From Polaromonas glacialis (lineage in GTDB: Bacteria > Pseudomonadota > Gammaproteobacteria > Burkholderiales > Burkholderiaceae_C): 64,000 nucleotides of DNA. Under the pieces are notes generated by a model, which searched no databases, was not told the origin of the DNA, and worked only from the letters and a program-made list of their open reading frames with translations. Shown in pieces: positions 28,038 to 39,961 of this stretch (its first letter is position 1; the number at the start of each line of letters is the position of its first letter). The translations under genes and the position numbers were made by a program. The stretch is from positions 1 to 64,000 of the forward strand of contig NZ_KL448323.1 of the NCBI RefSeq assembly GCF_000709345.1. The letters run 5' to 3'.

Positions 28038-28268
28038 ATGGAACTGGAAACTTCAAGCATTGTCCTGCTGGCCGTCAGCACCGCCGTGAGCTTCGGCCTG
28101 GGGCGCACCTTCATGCATTTTCGCAAGAAGAAGCAGAAAAAAGACGCCCAGGAACGCGAGGCGCGAGCCCTGCGCGAGCAGCCTGCCGAGCCGGAATCGA
28201 AAAACAAGAGCAAACGCAAGCGGCAGCTTCAGCAGGCGCAAAAAGGGTTCTCCGGCCCGAAGCGCTGA
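28038..28268 (+). CDS. Small single-pass membrane protein
   Basis: 76 residues: an N-terminal membrane helix (SSIVLLAVSTAVSFGLGRTFMHF), then a strongly basic and charged tail (RKKKQKKDAQEREARALREQ ... KSKRKRQL). The positive tail predicts a cytoplasmic C-terminus. It starts 17 bases after hemW and is probably co-transcribed. No family recognised. Confidence 0.6.
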   Translation: MELETSSIVLLAVSTAVSFGLGRTFMHFRKKKQKKDAQEREARALREQPAEPESKNKSKRKRQLQQAQKGFSGPKR

Positions 28269-28380
28269 ACCGCTTCACACCAGGCCAGGAAAGGCCGCGT
28301 GATTTTTCAGGCGGGCATGGCCCGGCACCACGGAAGAGGTGCAACTTTCCGAATGCCGAAATTGGCGTTTGGAGGTGAAC

Positions 28381-28875
28381 GTGGCAAACCCAGAACTCAA
28401 GAAATACCAGTATGCGACAAGGGCTGACAAGCTGAGCAAGGGCGTCGAGCATGCACGGGAACTCCATGCGCAGTTTTTCGCGCTGTTCGACGAGTTCAGG
28501 CCGGCGCTTCTGCGCCTCGATATTTCTTCAGAGTTGATGCCCCAGCGAGATGGCCCGGCCCGCCTGCGCATCATCACGCCGTTTGGCGACCTTTTTGCCA
28601 CTGCCGCCTAGACCTTCGACGACGGCCATGTGGGCGCCGCGATGATTTTCACCGATGAGAAAAAAGTCGATGACCGATCCGTCTCGCGAAAACTCAACGC
28701 CGTGCTCCTGGCGCGGGACGGATACTGGACCGACTCCGATGGCGACCGGGTGAAAACGCCTTTCGTAGAGATGGGTGAGCACCTCGCCTACGCGGCTGTC
28801 CACAAGGCGTTGGCCGCCAAGTTGAAGTCTGACTCGGAATACGTCTCCAGTTTTACGCGCGCATTCCTGCTGTAG
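28381..28875 (+). pseudogene. Hypothetical protein gene interrupted by one in-frame TAG
   Basis: A GTG at 28381 follows GGAGG by 5 bases and opens MANPELKKYQYATRADKLSK. The frame runs through TPFGDLFATAA, meets TAG at 28609-28611, and then continues in the same frame as TFDDGHVGAAMIFTDEKKVD to TAG at 28873. Both halves share composition and codon use and would make about 164 residues if joined. It may be a recent nonsense mutation, a two-gene reading, or readthrough; a single broken gene is the simplest. No family recognised. Confidence 0.55.
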
Positions 28876-29074
28876 GTGCGAGCTTGCCGAATGCGGCTTG
28901 GGCGCGAAATCCTGCGGGTCGCCGGACTAGATTTTTGAACGTTGAAGCTGATGCCAATGTCCCGAAGGATTAAGGGCACAATAAAAACCGTTTTCAGGAA
29001 TTTCAGCGATTGGGGGGTAACAGTGCGGTGGTGTCACCTGATTGTCATGAAACCTGCATGAATGCCAGGGTTCC

Positions 29075-29164
29075 TGGCGGAAGCGGTGAGATTCGAACTC
29101 ACGGAGGACTCGCATCCTCGGCAGTTTTCAAGACTGCTGCATTCAACCGCTCTGCCACGCTTCC
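29075..29164 (-). tRNA. serU: tRNA-Ser (anticodon UGA)
   Basis: On the minus strand the acceptor GGAAGCG pairs with CGCTTCC, followed by G and an encoded CCA (29075-29077). The anticodon arm GCAGT-CTTGAAA-ACTGC gives anticodon TGA. A long variable arm and the T-arm GTGAG-TTCGAAT-CTCAC are typical of serine tRNA. About 90 bases with CCA. Confidence 0.95.
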
Positions 29165-29224
29165 AAGCCCGCTAGTTTAACCGCAGGGCATGCCGACTTC
29201 GGGAGCGGTCTTGAAAAATAAGGA

Positions 29225-29881
<657 letters not shown>

Positions 29882-29919
29882 GAGGATTCTCCTTAGAGGG
29901 TTGAAGATGCGGCGTTTCG

Positions 29920-30621
29920 TCAGGAGCGAAAAAGCCGTGAGTATTGGGTTTCGTGCTGGGCCGAAAGAATCGCCAGCATGGGCGAAAACGCCTGGCGTTC
30001 GCACTCTGGCAACCGCAGGGCCGATTCGACCGCTGCCGGAATGTCCCGGCTCAGGCGGGCCAGGATGCGCTGACCAGCGCTTTGCCCGAGCGGCACCGAC
30101 TTGAGCGCGGCCTGCATCATGTTTTCAGCCCAGCCAAAGGCGTAGGCCAGCATGCAGTCGCGCGTACCGGCCGCCGTTTGTGATGCCGCCAGCGCAAAGG
30201 CGACGGGATAGGTCGGCTGCATTTTGGCGCAGGCGTCAATGTGCGCGGCGTTGGCTCCGTCATGGTTGCGCAGCCAGTCGAGCAGCGAGCGGCCCATCTG
30301 CTCGGCCTGCAAGCGCAACTCGCTGGTTTCGCGGGTTTGCAGCACCCAGTCGTTGAGCTGCCGGATACGAATCAGGTCGGCTTCGCGCCAGGCCGGGATG
30401 GACTGGGCAATCACGGCCAGGTCGCCGCGGGCCAGCGTCAGGTGAAGCTGGTCTGTCAGCCAGTCGGATGCTATGCTTTCTGCAGCTACTCCCGCACGGT
30501 CTACGGCTGCTTCAAGCACTTCTGAATATGAAAATCCGCCCACGGGCAAGGCCGGGGAGGCGAGCCAGATCAGCTGGAGCAGGCTGGCCGCTGGCAGGGC
30601 TTGTGCGGTTTGATCAGGCAA
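29920..30621 (-). CDS. ureF: Urease accessory protein UreF
   Basis: 233 residues. There is no ATG before the conserved part; a TTG at 30621 (reading [20 protein letters not shown]) is 13 bases after the ureE stop and is the best start. Family motifs are [37 protein letters not shown] and [13 protein letters not shown]; the C-terminus QYSRLFRS is typical. UreF activates the UreG GTPase in the nickel-insertion complex. Confidence 0.93.
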   Translation of the reverse strand: MPDQTAQALPAASLLQLIWLASPALPVGGFSYSEVLEAAVDRAGVAAESIASDWLTDQLHLTLARGDLAVIAQSIPAWREADLIRIRQLNDWVLQTRETSELRLQAEQMGRSLLDWLRNHDGANAAHIDACAKMQPTYPVAFALAASQTAAGTRDCMLAYAFGWAENMMQAALKSVPLGQSAGQRILARLSRDIPAAVESALRLPECERQAFSPMLAILSAQHETQYSRLFRS

Positions 30622-30634
30622 TCCCGGGCCTGAT

Positions 30635-31249
30635 TCAGTGGCTGTGCGGCTTACGCGGATGGATCTGAATCGCGACCGGCTTGATGGCGTCAGCCGGCCC
30701 GTGCTCGTGGCCATGGTTGCAGTCGGGCCCATGCACATGGGGCGCGGGCGCCGTAACCGGTGCATGGGCGTGGCCGTCCGCATGGCCATGACCGCCTGCG
30801 CTGTAGGCGCCGCCTTCGGGCTCGAAGGCTTCGGCAACTTCCTGAACCGTCAGGTGCATTGCGCGCAGCATGTCGGCCAGCACATGGTCGGGTTCGATTT
30901 TGAGGTGGTCGGGCTTGAGTTCTATCGGCACATGGCGGTTGCCCAGGTGGTAGGCGGCACGGGTCAGGTCGAACGGCGAGCCGTGCGTCGTGCAGGCCGT
31001 GATGCGCAGCACGGCCTGCGGCGCGGCAATCACGCGGAGCATGGAACCGTCTTCGGCCACCAGCACATCGCCGCCGCGCACAAGCGTGCCCCGCGGCAGG
31101 AACACGCCGAGCTGGCGGCCCAGCGAGTCGGTCGCGTCAAAGCGGCTTTTCTGGCGCACATCCCAGTCGAGCTCAAGGGTGGACGCGCGTTTGACCAGCA
31201 CCGGGGCCAGACCGGCACCCTGCGAAATGATTTTGGAGATTTGAAGCAT
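30635..31249 (-). CDS. ureE: Urease accessory nickel metallochaperone UreE
   Basis: 204 residues. UreE N-terminal peptide-binding domain ([39 protein letters not shown]), then the metal-binding domain with [12 protein letters not shown], where the His binds nickel at the dimer interface. A His-rich tail ([13 protein letters not shown] ... [14 protein letters not shown]) from about 150 provides extra nickel storage. Lies 7 bases after ureC. Confidence 0.96.
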   Translation of the reverse strand: MLQISKIISQGAGLAPVLVKRASTLELDWDVRQKSRFDATDSLGRQLGVFLPRGTLVRGGDVLVAEDGSMLRVIAAPQAVLRITACTTHGSPFDLTRAAYHLGNRHVPIELKPDHLKIEPDHVLADMLRAMHLTVQEVAEAFEPEGGAYSAGGHGHADGHAHAPVTAPAPHVHGPDCNHGHEHGPADAIKPVAIQIHPRKPHSH

Positions 31250-31256
31250 CGCCTGA

Positions 31257-32974
<1,718 letters not shown>

Positions 32975-32975
<1 letters not shown>

Positions 32976-33280
32976 TAAAGCGCTCCCTGAACAAGGCCGC
33001 GAAAGCCGTAGATGTTGCGTTCGCCGGCGTACTCCACCAGTTCGACCGTGCGCTGCTGGCCGGGTTCGAAGCGCACGGCGCTCCCCGACGCGATATTGAG
33101 CCGCATGCCGCGCGCGGCCTCGCGGTCAAAACCCAGCGCCGCGTTGGTTTCGGCAAAGTGATAATGCGAGCCGACCTGGATCGGCCGGTCGGCCGTGTTT
33201 TGCACGACCAGCGTCAAGGTACGCCGGCCTTCGTTGAGCTGGTGGTCGGGGCCGTCGGTAAAGAGTTCGCCTGGAATCAT
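32975..33280 (-). CDS. ureB: Urease beta subunit
   Basis: 101 residues starting [20 protein letters not shown], with [14 protein letters not shown] and [23 protein letters not shown], all standard UreB. It is a separate polypeptide here, as in other proteobacteria. Its stop overlaps the ureC start by a base or more. Confidence 0.97.
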
Positions 33281-33293
33281 GATGGTGCTTTCT

Positions 33294-33887
33294 TCAGGCC
33301 AGTTGGGCCAGCAGCGTCACACCCAGCGTCGCAACGCCTGCGCCTGCCAGCCGCGTCACCAGGGAGGTGTTGCGCGCAGCCCGGCCCAATGCCAGGCCGG
33401 CGGCGTGCAGCGCCAGCGTCGAGATCAGCATGCCCAGCAGCGGCGCCATGAAGTTTGCCGAACCGGCCAGTTCGGTGCCATGCGCCGCACCATGAAAAAC
33501 CGCAAACACGCCGACCAGCGCCGCCGCCAGCACGGCTGGCAGGTGCATGCGCAAGGCCACCAGCAAGCCCAGCACCAGCAGCGAGGCGGCAATCATCGGC
33601 TCGACCGCCGGAAGTTCGATGCCGGCCTGGCCGATCAGTGCGCCTGCCAGCAGCATGGCGGCGAAAGCCAGCGGTGCGGCCCACAGGCGCCGTGCGCTCA
33701 AGGCACTCCAGAAACCCACGGCCAGCATGGCGGCCAGGTGGTCCAGGCCGGTGAAGGGGTGCAGCAGGCCGTCGATGAAACCAATCTCTGCATGGGTGCC
33801 AGAATCCGTGCCAATGTGGGCTGATGCGCTTGTCGCCAGGGCGCAGGCAGCTATCAATAAAAGAGCGCGATGCAGTTTGCCGGACAT
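33294..33887 (-). CDS. ureJ: HupE/UreJ family nickel permease-like membrane protein
   Basis: 197 residues from the ATG at 33887. Signal-like first helix ([19 protein letters not shown]), then the family motif [21 protein letters not shown] with metal-binding His and Asp, [11 protein letters not shown], and about six membrane segments. Members bring nickel to urease or hydrogenase. It is inserted between ureA and ureB, an order common in Burkholderiales, and supports nickel supply for this urease. Confidence 0.93.
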   Translation of the reverse strand: MSGKLHRALLLIAACALATSASAHIGTDSGTHAEIGFIDGLLHPFTGLDHLAAMLAVGFWSALSARRLWAAPLAFAAMLLAGALIGQAGIELPAVEPMIAASLLVLGLLVALRMHLPAVLAAALVGVFAVFHGAAHGTELAGSANFMAPLLGMLISTLALHAAGLALGRAARNTSLVTRLAGAGVATLGVTLLAQLA

Positions 33888-33921
33888 AAGTAATTTCCTC
33901 AAAAAAGTGTCGAAAAATGGA

Positions 33922-33965
33922 TTTTCCGCAAGCTGGTATTGCATATGCAGCTATCAAAAAATGAG
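33922..33965. repeat. Interspersed repeat copy between ureA and ureJ
   Basis: TTTTCCGCAAG, then TATTGCATATGCAGCTATCAAAAAATGAG. This is the repeat core in the same orientation as the copy at 16771. It fills the ureA-ureJ spacer. Confidence 0.55.
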
Positions 33966-33981
33966 TGAATGAACAGGCGTT

Positions 33982-34284
33982 TCACACAATCGGCTGATGG
34001 ACGGTCACCAGCTTGGTGCCGTCCGGAAAGGTGGCTTCGACCTGGATGTCGGGAATCAGCTCGGCGATGCCGTCCATTACGTCGGCGCGGCTCAAGATGG
34101 TTCGCCCTTCGCTCATCAGCTGGGCGACGGTCTTGCCGTCGCGCGCGCCTTCCATCACGGCGGCGCTGATCAGCGCCACGGCTTCAGGGTAGTTGAGCTT
34201 CAGGCCACGGGCGCGGCGCCGCTCGGCCAGCAGCGAGGCGGTAAAAATCAGCAACTTGTCTTTTTCGCGGGGGGTCAATTCCAT
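33982..34284 (-). CDS. ureA: Urease gamma subunit
   Basis: 100 residues, exactly the family length, [20 protein letters not shown] ... [31 protein letters not shown] ... [32 protein letters not shown]. First gene of the ure operon. Start at 34284 set by the conserved [12 protein letters not shown] perfect sigma-54 promoter consensus lies about 32 bases upstream. Confidence 0.98.
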   Translation of the reverse strand: MELTPREKDKLLIFTASLLAERRRARGLKLNYPEAVALISAAVMEGARDGKTVAQLMSEGRTILSRADVMDGIAELIPDIQVEATFPDGTKLVTVHQPIV

Positions 34285-34315
34285 GAGGGCTCTTTCGGGT
34301 TCGGCTTCCTGAAAA

Positions 34316-34332
34316 ATGCAAGATTGGTGCCA
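34316..34332 (-). promoter_or_regulatory. Sigma-54 (RpoN) promoter of ureA
   Basis: The minus strand reads TGGCACCAATCTTGCAT, an exact match to the TGGCAC-N5-TTGCA consensus, with GG and GC separated by 10 bases. It points at ureA, with an expected start site near 34306 and a leader of about 20 bases. This implies nitrogen-responsive control by an NtrC-type activator. Confidence 0.75.
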
Positions 34333-34356
34333 CCGGCCTTTGGGCCGTTGCCCGGG

Positions 34357-34372
34357 TGGCACAGAAGGTGCA
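34357..34372 (+). promoter_or_regulatory. Sigma-54-like promoter of the NCS1-kinase gene
   Basis: The plus strand reads TGGCACAGAAGGTGCA: TGGCAC, 5 bases, then GTGCA instead of TTGCA, with correct GG-N10-GC spacing. It points at the fusion gene at 34421, with an expected start site near 34384. It is back to back with the ureA promoter, 24 bases apart. One mismatch, so weaker than the ureA site. Confidence 0.55.
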
Positions 34373-34420
34373 GCAATCACCGGCCTTCCAATCTTCACTT
34401 GACCTGCCCCATTTTTTTTC

Positions 34421-37400
34421 ATGGACACTTCCGCCACGCCTTCACCGCCACCGCTTTCCCCGGCCCCGTCGGATGAGGGACGGGGCGCAGGCGCGACTGC
34501 CGAGGTGCCGGTGCAGCGCATCATCAAAATCCGGCGCGACTACAACAGCTGGGTCGCCAGCGAAACCATGGAAGATTACGCGCTGCGCTTCACGCCGCAG
34601 CGCTTTCGCAAATGGTCGGAATGGCGGGTGGCGAACACTGCCTTTGGCGCGGCCTCGTTCCTGATTCTTGAGGCCGTGGGCGCGACCTTGCTGGTGAAAT
34701 ACGGCTTCACCAATGCGTTCTGGGCCATCGTGGCGACAGGGCTGATCATTTTCCTGGCCGGGTTGCCGATCAGCATTTATGCAGCGCGCTATGGCGTGGA
34801 CATGGATTTGTTGACGCGCGGCGCGGGCTTTGGCTACATCGGCTCGACGCTGACATCGCTGATCTACGCCTCGTTCACCTTCATTTTCTTTGCGCTGGAG
34901 GCCGCTGTCATGGCCTATGCGCTGGAACTGGCCTTTGGCATCCCGCCCAAATGGGGCTATCTGGTTTGCGCGCTGATTGTGATTCCGCTGGTCACCCACG
35001 GGGTTTCGACCATCAGCCGGCTGCAGGTCTGGACGCAGGCGCTTTGGCTGGTCTTGCTGGTGGTGCCTTTCGTTTACGTTTTTGTGCTCGCTCCTGGTGC
35101 ATTTTCAGGCGTCGTCAATTACGCCGGCGAAAAAGGTCGCAGCGGCGTGTTTGATTTGCACCTTTTTGGTGCTGCATTGACGGTCGGCATCGCCTTGATT
35201 ACCCAGATGGGCGAGCAGGCTGACTATTTACGCTTCATGCCGGTGCAGACCCCAGCCAACCGATGGCGCTGGTGGGGCGGGGTGCTTGTCGGCGGGCCGG
35301 GCTGGGTGCTGCTGGGCGTGGTCAAGATGCTGGGCGGCGCGCTGCTGGCCTACCTGGCGATTTCCAACATGGTTCCGCTGGACCGGGCGGTAGACCCGAA
35401 CCAGATGTACCTGGCGGCTTATGAATATGTGTTTGCGGACTACGGCTGGGCGGTCGGGGCGACGGCGCTGTTCGTCGTCGTGTCCCAGCTCAAGATCAAT
35501 GTGACCAATGCCTATGCCGGCTCGCTGGCCTGGTCGAACTTTTTCTCGCGCCTGACGCACAGCCATCCGGGCCGGGTGGTCTGGCTGGTGTTCAACACCG
35601 CCATTGCCTTCATGCTGATGGAGATGAATGTGTTCCAGGCACTCGGCGACGTGCTGGGGCTGTATTCGAACATCGCGATTGCCTGGGTCATGGCGGTGGT
35701 GGCTGACTTGGTCGTCAACAAGCCGCTGGGCCTGTCGCCGCCGGGCATCGAGTTCAAGCGCGCTCATCTGTATGACATCAATCCGGTCGGCGTGGGCGCG
35801 ATGGCGCTGGCGTCGCTGCTGTCGGTCACCGCGCACCTGGGGCTGTACGGCGAGCTGGCGCAGGCATTCTCGGCCGTCATCGCGATGACCACGGCGTTCG
35901 TGGCGGCGCCGCTGATCGCCTGGGCCACAAAAGGACGCTATTACATCGCCCGCCGTTCGGAGCCACTGGCCGCCGAGGGGATCTACCAACGCTACGCGAC
36001 CCAGCGCTGCGTGATTTGCGAGCGCAGCTACGAAGGCCCCGACATGGCGCATTGCCCGGCCTACCAGGGGCCGATCTGCTCGCTGTGCTGCACGCTGGAC
36101 GCGCGTTGCGGCGATTTGTGCAAGCCCCATGCTTCTCTGTCGGTGCAGTGGTCGGCGGCCCTGCGCTGGCTGCTGCCGCGCCGCATCTGGCCCTACCTGG
36201 ACACCGGCCTGAGCCACTTCTTGCTGCTGATGGGAATCATCGTGCCGCTGCTGGCCGCCATGTTCGGCCTGCTTTATCGGCAGGAAATCAGTTCGCTGGC
36301 CGAACTGGCGGCGTCCGAATCGGCCTTGCGCTCGGGTTTTTTGAAGGCCTACATGGCGCTGCTGGTGATGGCCGGGCTGGTCGCCTGGTGGCTGGTGCTG
36401 GCGCACAAGAGCCGGCAGGTGGCGCAGGAAGAGTCGAACCGCCAGACGCACTTGCTGATGCAGGAAATCGAGTCGCACCGGCAGACTGACGAAGCCCTGC
36501 AGCAGGCCAAGCGCGTGGCCGACCAGGCCAACCAGGCCAAGAGCCGCTACATCAGCGCCATCAGCCACGAGTTGCGCACGCCGCTCAACAGCATTCTGGG
36601 CTATGCGCAGCTCATGGGCGAGGATGCCTGCATTCCGCCGCATCGCAAGCAGGCGGTCAGCGTCATCAAGCGCGGCGGCGAGCATCTGCTGTCGCTGATC
36701 GAGGGCACGCTGGACATCGCCCGCATCGAGGCCGGCAAGCTCACGCTCAACGTCAGGCCGATGCAGTTCGCCGACTGCGTGCACGAGGTGGCCGGCATGT
36801 TCGAGCTGCAGGCGGCGGCCAAGGGCTTGCGCTTTGTTTTTGAAGCTACAGGCCATCTGCCCGAACTGGTTCGCGCCGACGAGCAGCGGGTCCGCCAGGT
36901 CTTGATCAACCTGCTGGGCAACGCCATCAAGTTCACCGCCGAGGGCCAGGTCACCTTCCGGGTGCGCCACACGCGTGAAATGGCTTATATCGACATCGAG
37001 GACACCGGCCCCGGCATGCGCGCGGCCGAACTGGAGAAGATTTTCGAGCCCTTCGCGCGCGGCAGCACGGCGGGTCAGAGCGTGGGCGGCGCATCGGGCG
37101 CCGGCCTGGGGCTGACTATCGCCAAGATGCTGACCGACCTGATGGGCGGCGAGATGCGGGTGGACAGCACGCCGGGCCGGGGCTCGGTGTTTCGCATCCG
37201 GCTGTTCCTGCCGGAAGTGCATCTGGCGGCGGGCAGTTTTCCTGACACCAAGGTCCGTGATGCCAGGCGCCGGCCGCAGGGTTACGAAGGCCCGCGCCGC
37301 AAGCTGCTGGTGGTGGACAACGAGGAGCCCGACCGCGAACTGCTGGTGCATCTGCTGGAACCCATGGGTTTCCAACTGCGCACCGCCGCCAGCGGCCACG

Positions 37401-37936
37401 ACTGCCTGGACCTGCTGGCGGCGGGCTATCGGCCCGACGTGATCTTCATGGACCTGGCCATGGCAGGCATTGACGGCTGGGAAACGATGCGCCGCGTGCG
37501 CAAGTCGGGGCATGCCGGCATTGATCTGGCGATTGTGTCGGCCAACGCCTTTGACAAGGGGCTCGACAACGACGTCGGCATACGCCCCGAGGACTTCATC
37601 CTCAAACCCGTGCGCCACACCGAATTGCTCGACTGGCTGGAGCGAAACCTGGGCCTGGTCTGGTCCTATGACGCCCCGGCAGAAAACCCTGTTCCGGTGC
37701 TTGACGTGCCCGCAAAGCGTGTCCTGCCGGATGCGCTGCAGCTCGCCAGCCTGCTCGAAGTGGTCCATCTGGGCTTTTACCGTGGCATCCTCAACAAGCT
37801 GGCGGAAATTGAAACGCAGCAACCCGCCACCGCTGCCTTTGTCGAGGAAATGCGCCTGATGGCGCGCCAATTCCGGTTTGAAGCCATGGCCAGAGAGCTC
37901 ACACAGAAAGAACCCGGCCATGAACAAGATGCCTGA
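34421..37936 (+). CDS. NCS1 permease - Cys-rich segment - hybrid histidine kinase fusion
   Basis: 1,171 residues. About residues 40-515 form an NCS1 (nucleobase/allantoin:cation) symporter with about 12 helices; its start ([36 protein letters not shown]) is typical of the family. Residues 530-570 carry C530, C533, C545, C553, C556, C557, C563, C567 and H570, a likely metal site. Two membrane helices and a coiled coil follow, then the HisKA H-box [10 protein letters not shown] (phospho-His H716), HATPase motifs ([26 protein letters not shown]) and a receiver with D1011 in FMDLAMAG. It looks like a transporter-sensor that reports a nitrogenous solute to the next gene. Divergent from ureA. Ligand unknown. 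Confidence 0.9.
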   Translation: MDTSATPSPPPLSPAPSDEGRGAGATAEVPVQRIIKIRRDYNSWVASETMEDYALRFTPQRFRKWSEWRVANTAFGAASFLILEAVGATLLVKYGFTNAFWAIVATGLIIFLAGLPISIYAARYGVDMDLLTRGAGFGYIGSTLTSLIYASFTFIFFALEAAVMAYALELAFGIPPKWGYLVCALIVIPLVTHGVSTISRLQVWTQALWLVLLVVPFVYVFVLAPGAFSGVVNYAGEKGRSGVFDLHLFGAALTVGIALITQMGEQADYLRFMPVQTPANRWRWWGGVLVGGPGWVLLGVVKMLGGALLAYLAISNMVPLDRAVDPNQMYLAAYEYVFADYGWAVGATALFVVVSQLKINVTNAYAGSLAWSNFFSRLTHSHPGRVVWLVFNTAIAFMLMEMNVFQALGDVLGLYSNIAIAWVMAVVADLVVNKPLGLSPPGIEFKRAHLYDINPVGVGAMALASLLSVTAHLGLYGELAQAFSAVIAMTTAFVAAPLIAWATKGRYYIARRSEPLAAEGIYQRYATQRCVICERSYEGPDMAHCPAYQGPICSLCCTLDARCGDLCKPHASLSVQWSAALRWLLPRRIWPYLDTGLSHFLLLMGIIVPLLAAMFGLLYRQEISSLAELAASESALRSGFLKAYMALLVMAGLVAWWLVLAHKSRQVAQEESNRQTHLLMQEIESHRQTDEALQQAKRVADQANQAKSRYISAISHELRTPLNSILGYAQLMGEDACIPPHRKQAVSVIKRGGEHLLSLIEGTLDIARIEAGKLTLNVRPMQFADCVHEVAGMFELQAAAKGLRFVFEATGHLPELVRADEQRVRQVLINLLGNAIKFTAEGQVTFRVRHTREMAYIDIEDTGPGMRAAELEKIFEPFARGSTAGQSVGGASGAGLGLTIAKMLTDLMGGEMRVDSTPGRGSVFRIRLFLPEVHLAAGSFPDTKVRDARRRPQGYEGPRRKLLVVDNEEPDRELLVHLLEPMGFQLRTAASGHDCLDLLAAGYRPDVIFMDLAMAGIDGWETMRRVRKSGHAGIDLAIVSANAFDKGLDNDVGIRPEDFILKPVRHTELLDWLERNLGLVWSYDAPAENPVPVLDVPAKRVLPDALQLASLLEVVHLGFYRGILNKLAEIETQQPATAAFVEEMRLMARQFRFEAMARELTQKEPGHEQDA

Positions 37937-38957
37937 AAACAGCCCGATGCCGGACAGCCGCCTGGACCAGACGCTGGACCGCGCCAACAGCGACGTCGTG
38001 CTGATTGTTGACGATGTGCCTGACAACCTGTCGGTGCTGCATGACGCGCTCGATGAATCGGGCTACACCGTGCTGGTCGCCACCAGCGGCGAAGCCGCGC
38101 TGCAGCGGGCCCGGCAGGCCGTGCCCGACATCGTATTGCTGGACGCCATGATGCCAGGCATGGATGGCTTTGAAGTGGCAAGGCGACTCAAGGCGATGCC
38201 GGAAACGGCTCACATTCCCATCATCTTCATGACCGGCCTGACCGAAACCGAGCACCTGGTGGCCGCCTTGCAGGCCGGCGGCGTGGACTATGTGACCAAG
38301 CCGATCAAGCCCAAGGAAGTGATGGCGCGCATGGGCGTACACCTGCAGGGCGCGCGCCGGGCGAGGCAGGAGGCGCGGCAGGCCGGCCAGGCGCGCAACG
38401 CGCTCGACGCGTTTGGCTACGCCAGCATGACGGTGCGCATGAATGCCGATGGACAAGGCGACGGCAAGCTGGTCTGGCAAACGCCGCTGGCGCGCGAGCT
38501 GCTCATGCGCTACTACGGCACCACGGCGCCGCAAACGCCTGAACCGGTCCTGCAATGGCTGCGCCGCCATCTGCCGGATGCCGAACGACAGATCGAGCCG
38601 CCGCGCCTGACGGTCGAGCAAGGGCCGCGCCGCCTGACATTCCGGCTGCACCAGCAAACCGATGACAACGACAGCGGCGGCGACTGGCTCATCGTGATGC
38701 GTGAAATTTCCGACGATGCCGTGGTCGAGGCGATAGCCTTGAGCTTCAAGCTCACCGCCCGAGAGGCCGAGGTGCTGTACTGGGTGGTCAAGGGAAAGGT
38801 CAACCGCGACATTGGCGACATCCTGGGCGCCAGCCCGGCGACGATCAAGAAACACCTGGAGCGCGTGTACGCCAAGCTCGGCGTGGAAACCCGCACGGCA
38901 GCAGCCGGCCGGGCCATGAACCGCATCCGCCAGCTTCATCCGCAGTTTGAATGCTGA
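37920..38957 (+). CDS. LuxR-type response regulator with a PAS-like middle domain
   Basis: 345 residues from the ATG at 37920, overlapping the kinase gene by 17 bases. Receiver domain: VVLIVDDVPDNLSVLHDALDE, phospho-acceptor D75 in IVLLDAMMPGMDGFEV, and the switch Lys in YVTKPIKP. The middle part (about 155-270) looks PAS-like (MTVRMNADG ... KLVWQTPLARELL ... GDWLIVMREISDD). The C-terminal LuxR helix-turn-helix is LTAREAEVLYWVVKGKVNRD ... ASPATIKKHLERVYAKLGVETRT. It is the obvious output partner of the NCS1-kinase. A target could be the urease or urea-transport genes (inference). Confidence 0.9.
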   Translation: MNKMPENSPMPDSRLDQTLDRANSDVVLIVDDVPDNLSVLHDALDESGYTVLVATSGEAALQRARQAVPDIVLLDAMMPGMDGFEVARRLKAMPETAHIPIIFMTGLTETEHLVAALQAGGVDYVTKPIKPKEVMARMGVHLQGARRARQEARQAGQARNALDAFGYASMTVRMNADGQGDGKLVWQTPLARELLMRYYGTTAPQTPEPVLQWLRRHLPDAERQIEPPRLTVEQGPRRLTFRLHQQTDDNDSGGDWLIVMREISDDAVVEAIALSFKLTAREAEVLYWVVKGKVNRDIGDILGASPATIKKHLERVYAKLGVETRTAAAGRAMNRIRQLHPQFEC

Positions 38958-39300
38958 AGAAAGAAAGGTACCTGACTGGCTGTCCGGTTATAATGGCGGG
39001 TTCGGTAACGCATCAGCGTTTTTCATCGAAGTCACCATTTCATCCGGCTTCTTTCTCAAATGCGGCGCTTCCCAGAGCCCGAATTCCCAGCGATCTGGCA
39101 CTGCTTTCACAGGTTTTTCAGCCTTGATGCCCACAGCACTGTTTCATCTCCTGGCGAGCACTTCCACCAACGGTGCCCACTCATGGCTCAATCTGTCCGG
39201 CTTTCAAGAGCCTGGCGGCCAGTACCGAATACACGTTGGCTTGGCTTCCAAGCTGGTTACTCTCCCATGAAGCCGGAAAAAATATCCGGCAAAGACTTTT
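38958..39300. other. 343-base leader region with a TATAAT box
   Basis: TATAAT at 38989-38994 follows the response regulator closely and could be a -10 element; no good -35 was found 17 bases upstream. The rest, up to the small gene at 39301, has no convincing ORF (the frame starting at 38947 is poor). A long 5' leader for the small gene and infA is possible. Confidence 0.4.
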
Positions 39301-39540
39301 ATGAACATGAACGATACCCAATTAGAGGTAGGCAAATATCTCGTCTCGCCCACTGCCAAAGCGCAGGGCGAAGGCCGCTTCGCGGCTTCAGTTTCCATCC
39401 GCTCCGGTCGCGGCAGCGGCACCCATGACCGGGTGCTGCGTTTCACCGGAATTTTTGACAGCGCCGCCGCTGCCGTACATTACGCTACCGAACACGCCCT
39501 GGGCTGGATTCACGAGCGTTCATCGCCGGTTTGCGCATGA
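39301..39540 (+). CDS. Small conserved-looking hypothetical protein upstream of infA
   Basis: 79 residues: MNMNDTQLEVGKYLVSPTAK ... GRFAASVSIRSGRGSGTHDRVLRFTGIFDSAAAAVHYATEHALGWI. A compact alpha/beta protein with no membrane segment. Codon use is that of a real gene. It lies 62 bases before infA in the same direction. I recall similar short proteins in Burkholderiales but no named function. Confidence 0.65.
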   Translation: MNMNDTQLEVGKYLVSPTAKAQGEGRFAASVSIRSGRGSGTHDRVLRFTGIFDSAAAAVHYATEHALGWIHERSSPVCA

Positions 39541-39602
39541 TGCACAGCCAGCCCGCGTGGGCTGGCGACACCCCATAATTTTGAAATATCAGGAGTTGAT
39601 AG

Positions 39603-39860
39603 ATGGCCAAAGAAGAATTGATTGAGATGCATGGTCTGGTTGATGAAGTCCTGCCCGACTCGCGCTTTCGCGTGACGCTGGACAACGGCCACAAGCTCGT
39701 GGCCTACACCTCGGGCAAGATGCGCAAGAACCATATCCGCATCCTGGCAGGCGACCAGGTGTCGCTGGAACTCTCACCCTACGACCTGAGCAAGGGCCGT
39801 ATCACCTTCCGTCACATCGCCGGTCGCGGGCCAGGACCTGCGCCACGCCAGAACCGCTAA
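39603..39860 (+). CDS. infA: Translation initiation factor IF-1 (second-type, beta-proteobacterial)
   Basis: 85 residues: [22 protein letters not shown].. then [48 protein letters not shown], an S1/OB fold. It has a 13-residue basic tail ([11 protein letters not shown]) beyond the usual 72 residues. Burkholderiales often have two infA genes; this tailed form is commonly the one outside the ribosomal operon. Confidence 0.95.
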   Translation: MAKEELIEMHGLVDEVLPDSRFRVTLDNGHKLVAYTSGKMRKNHIRILAGDQVSLELSPYDLSKGRITFRHIAGRGPGPAPRQNR

Positions 39861-39961
39861 CTAGCCAAGCCCTTCCCGCAGTTTTCCATGGCACCCGGTG
39901 CCATGGCTTTCGGGCACCATGCACCCGATGCACCCGGCTGGGTGCGGTTTTCCCAGGCAGG

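Noticed and set aside
35228-38026. 932-aa open frame on the minus strand opposite the NCS1-kinase and the start of its regulator
   Set aside because: It is antisense to genes with clear domains, has the low-complexity His/Gln/Arg composition of a shadow frame and no ribosome site.
38947-39270. 107-aa plus-strand frame after the response regulator
   Set aside because: Its start overlaps the end of the regulator gene, it spans a TATAAT box, and it lacks motif or ribosome site.
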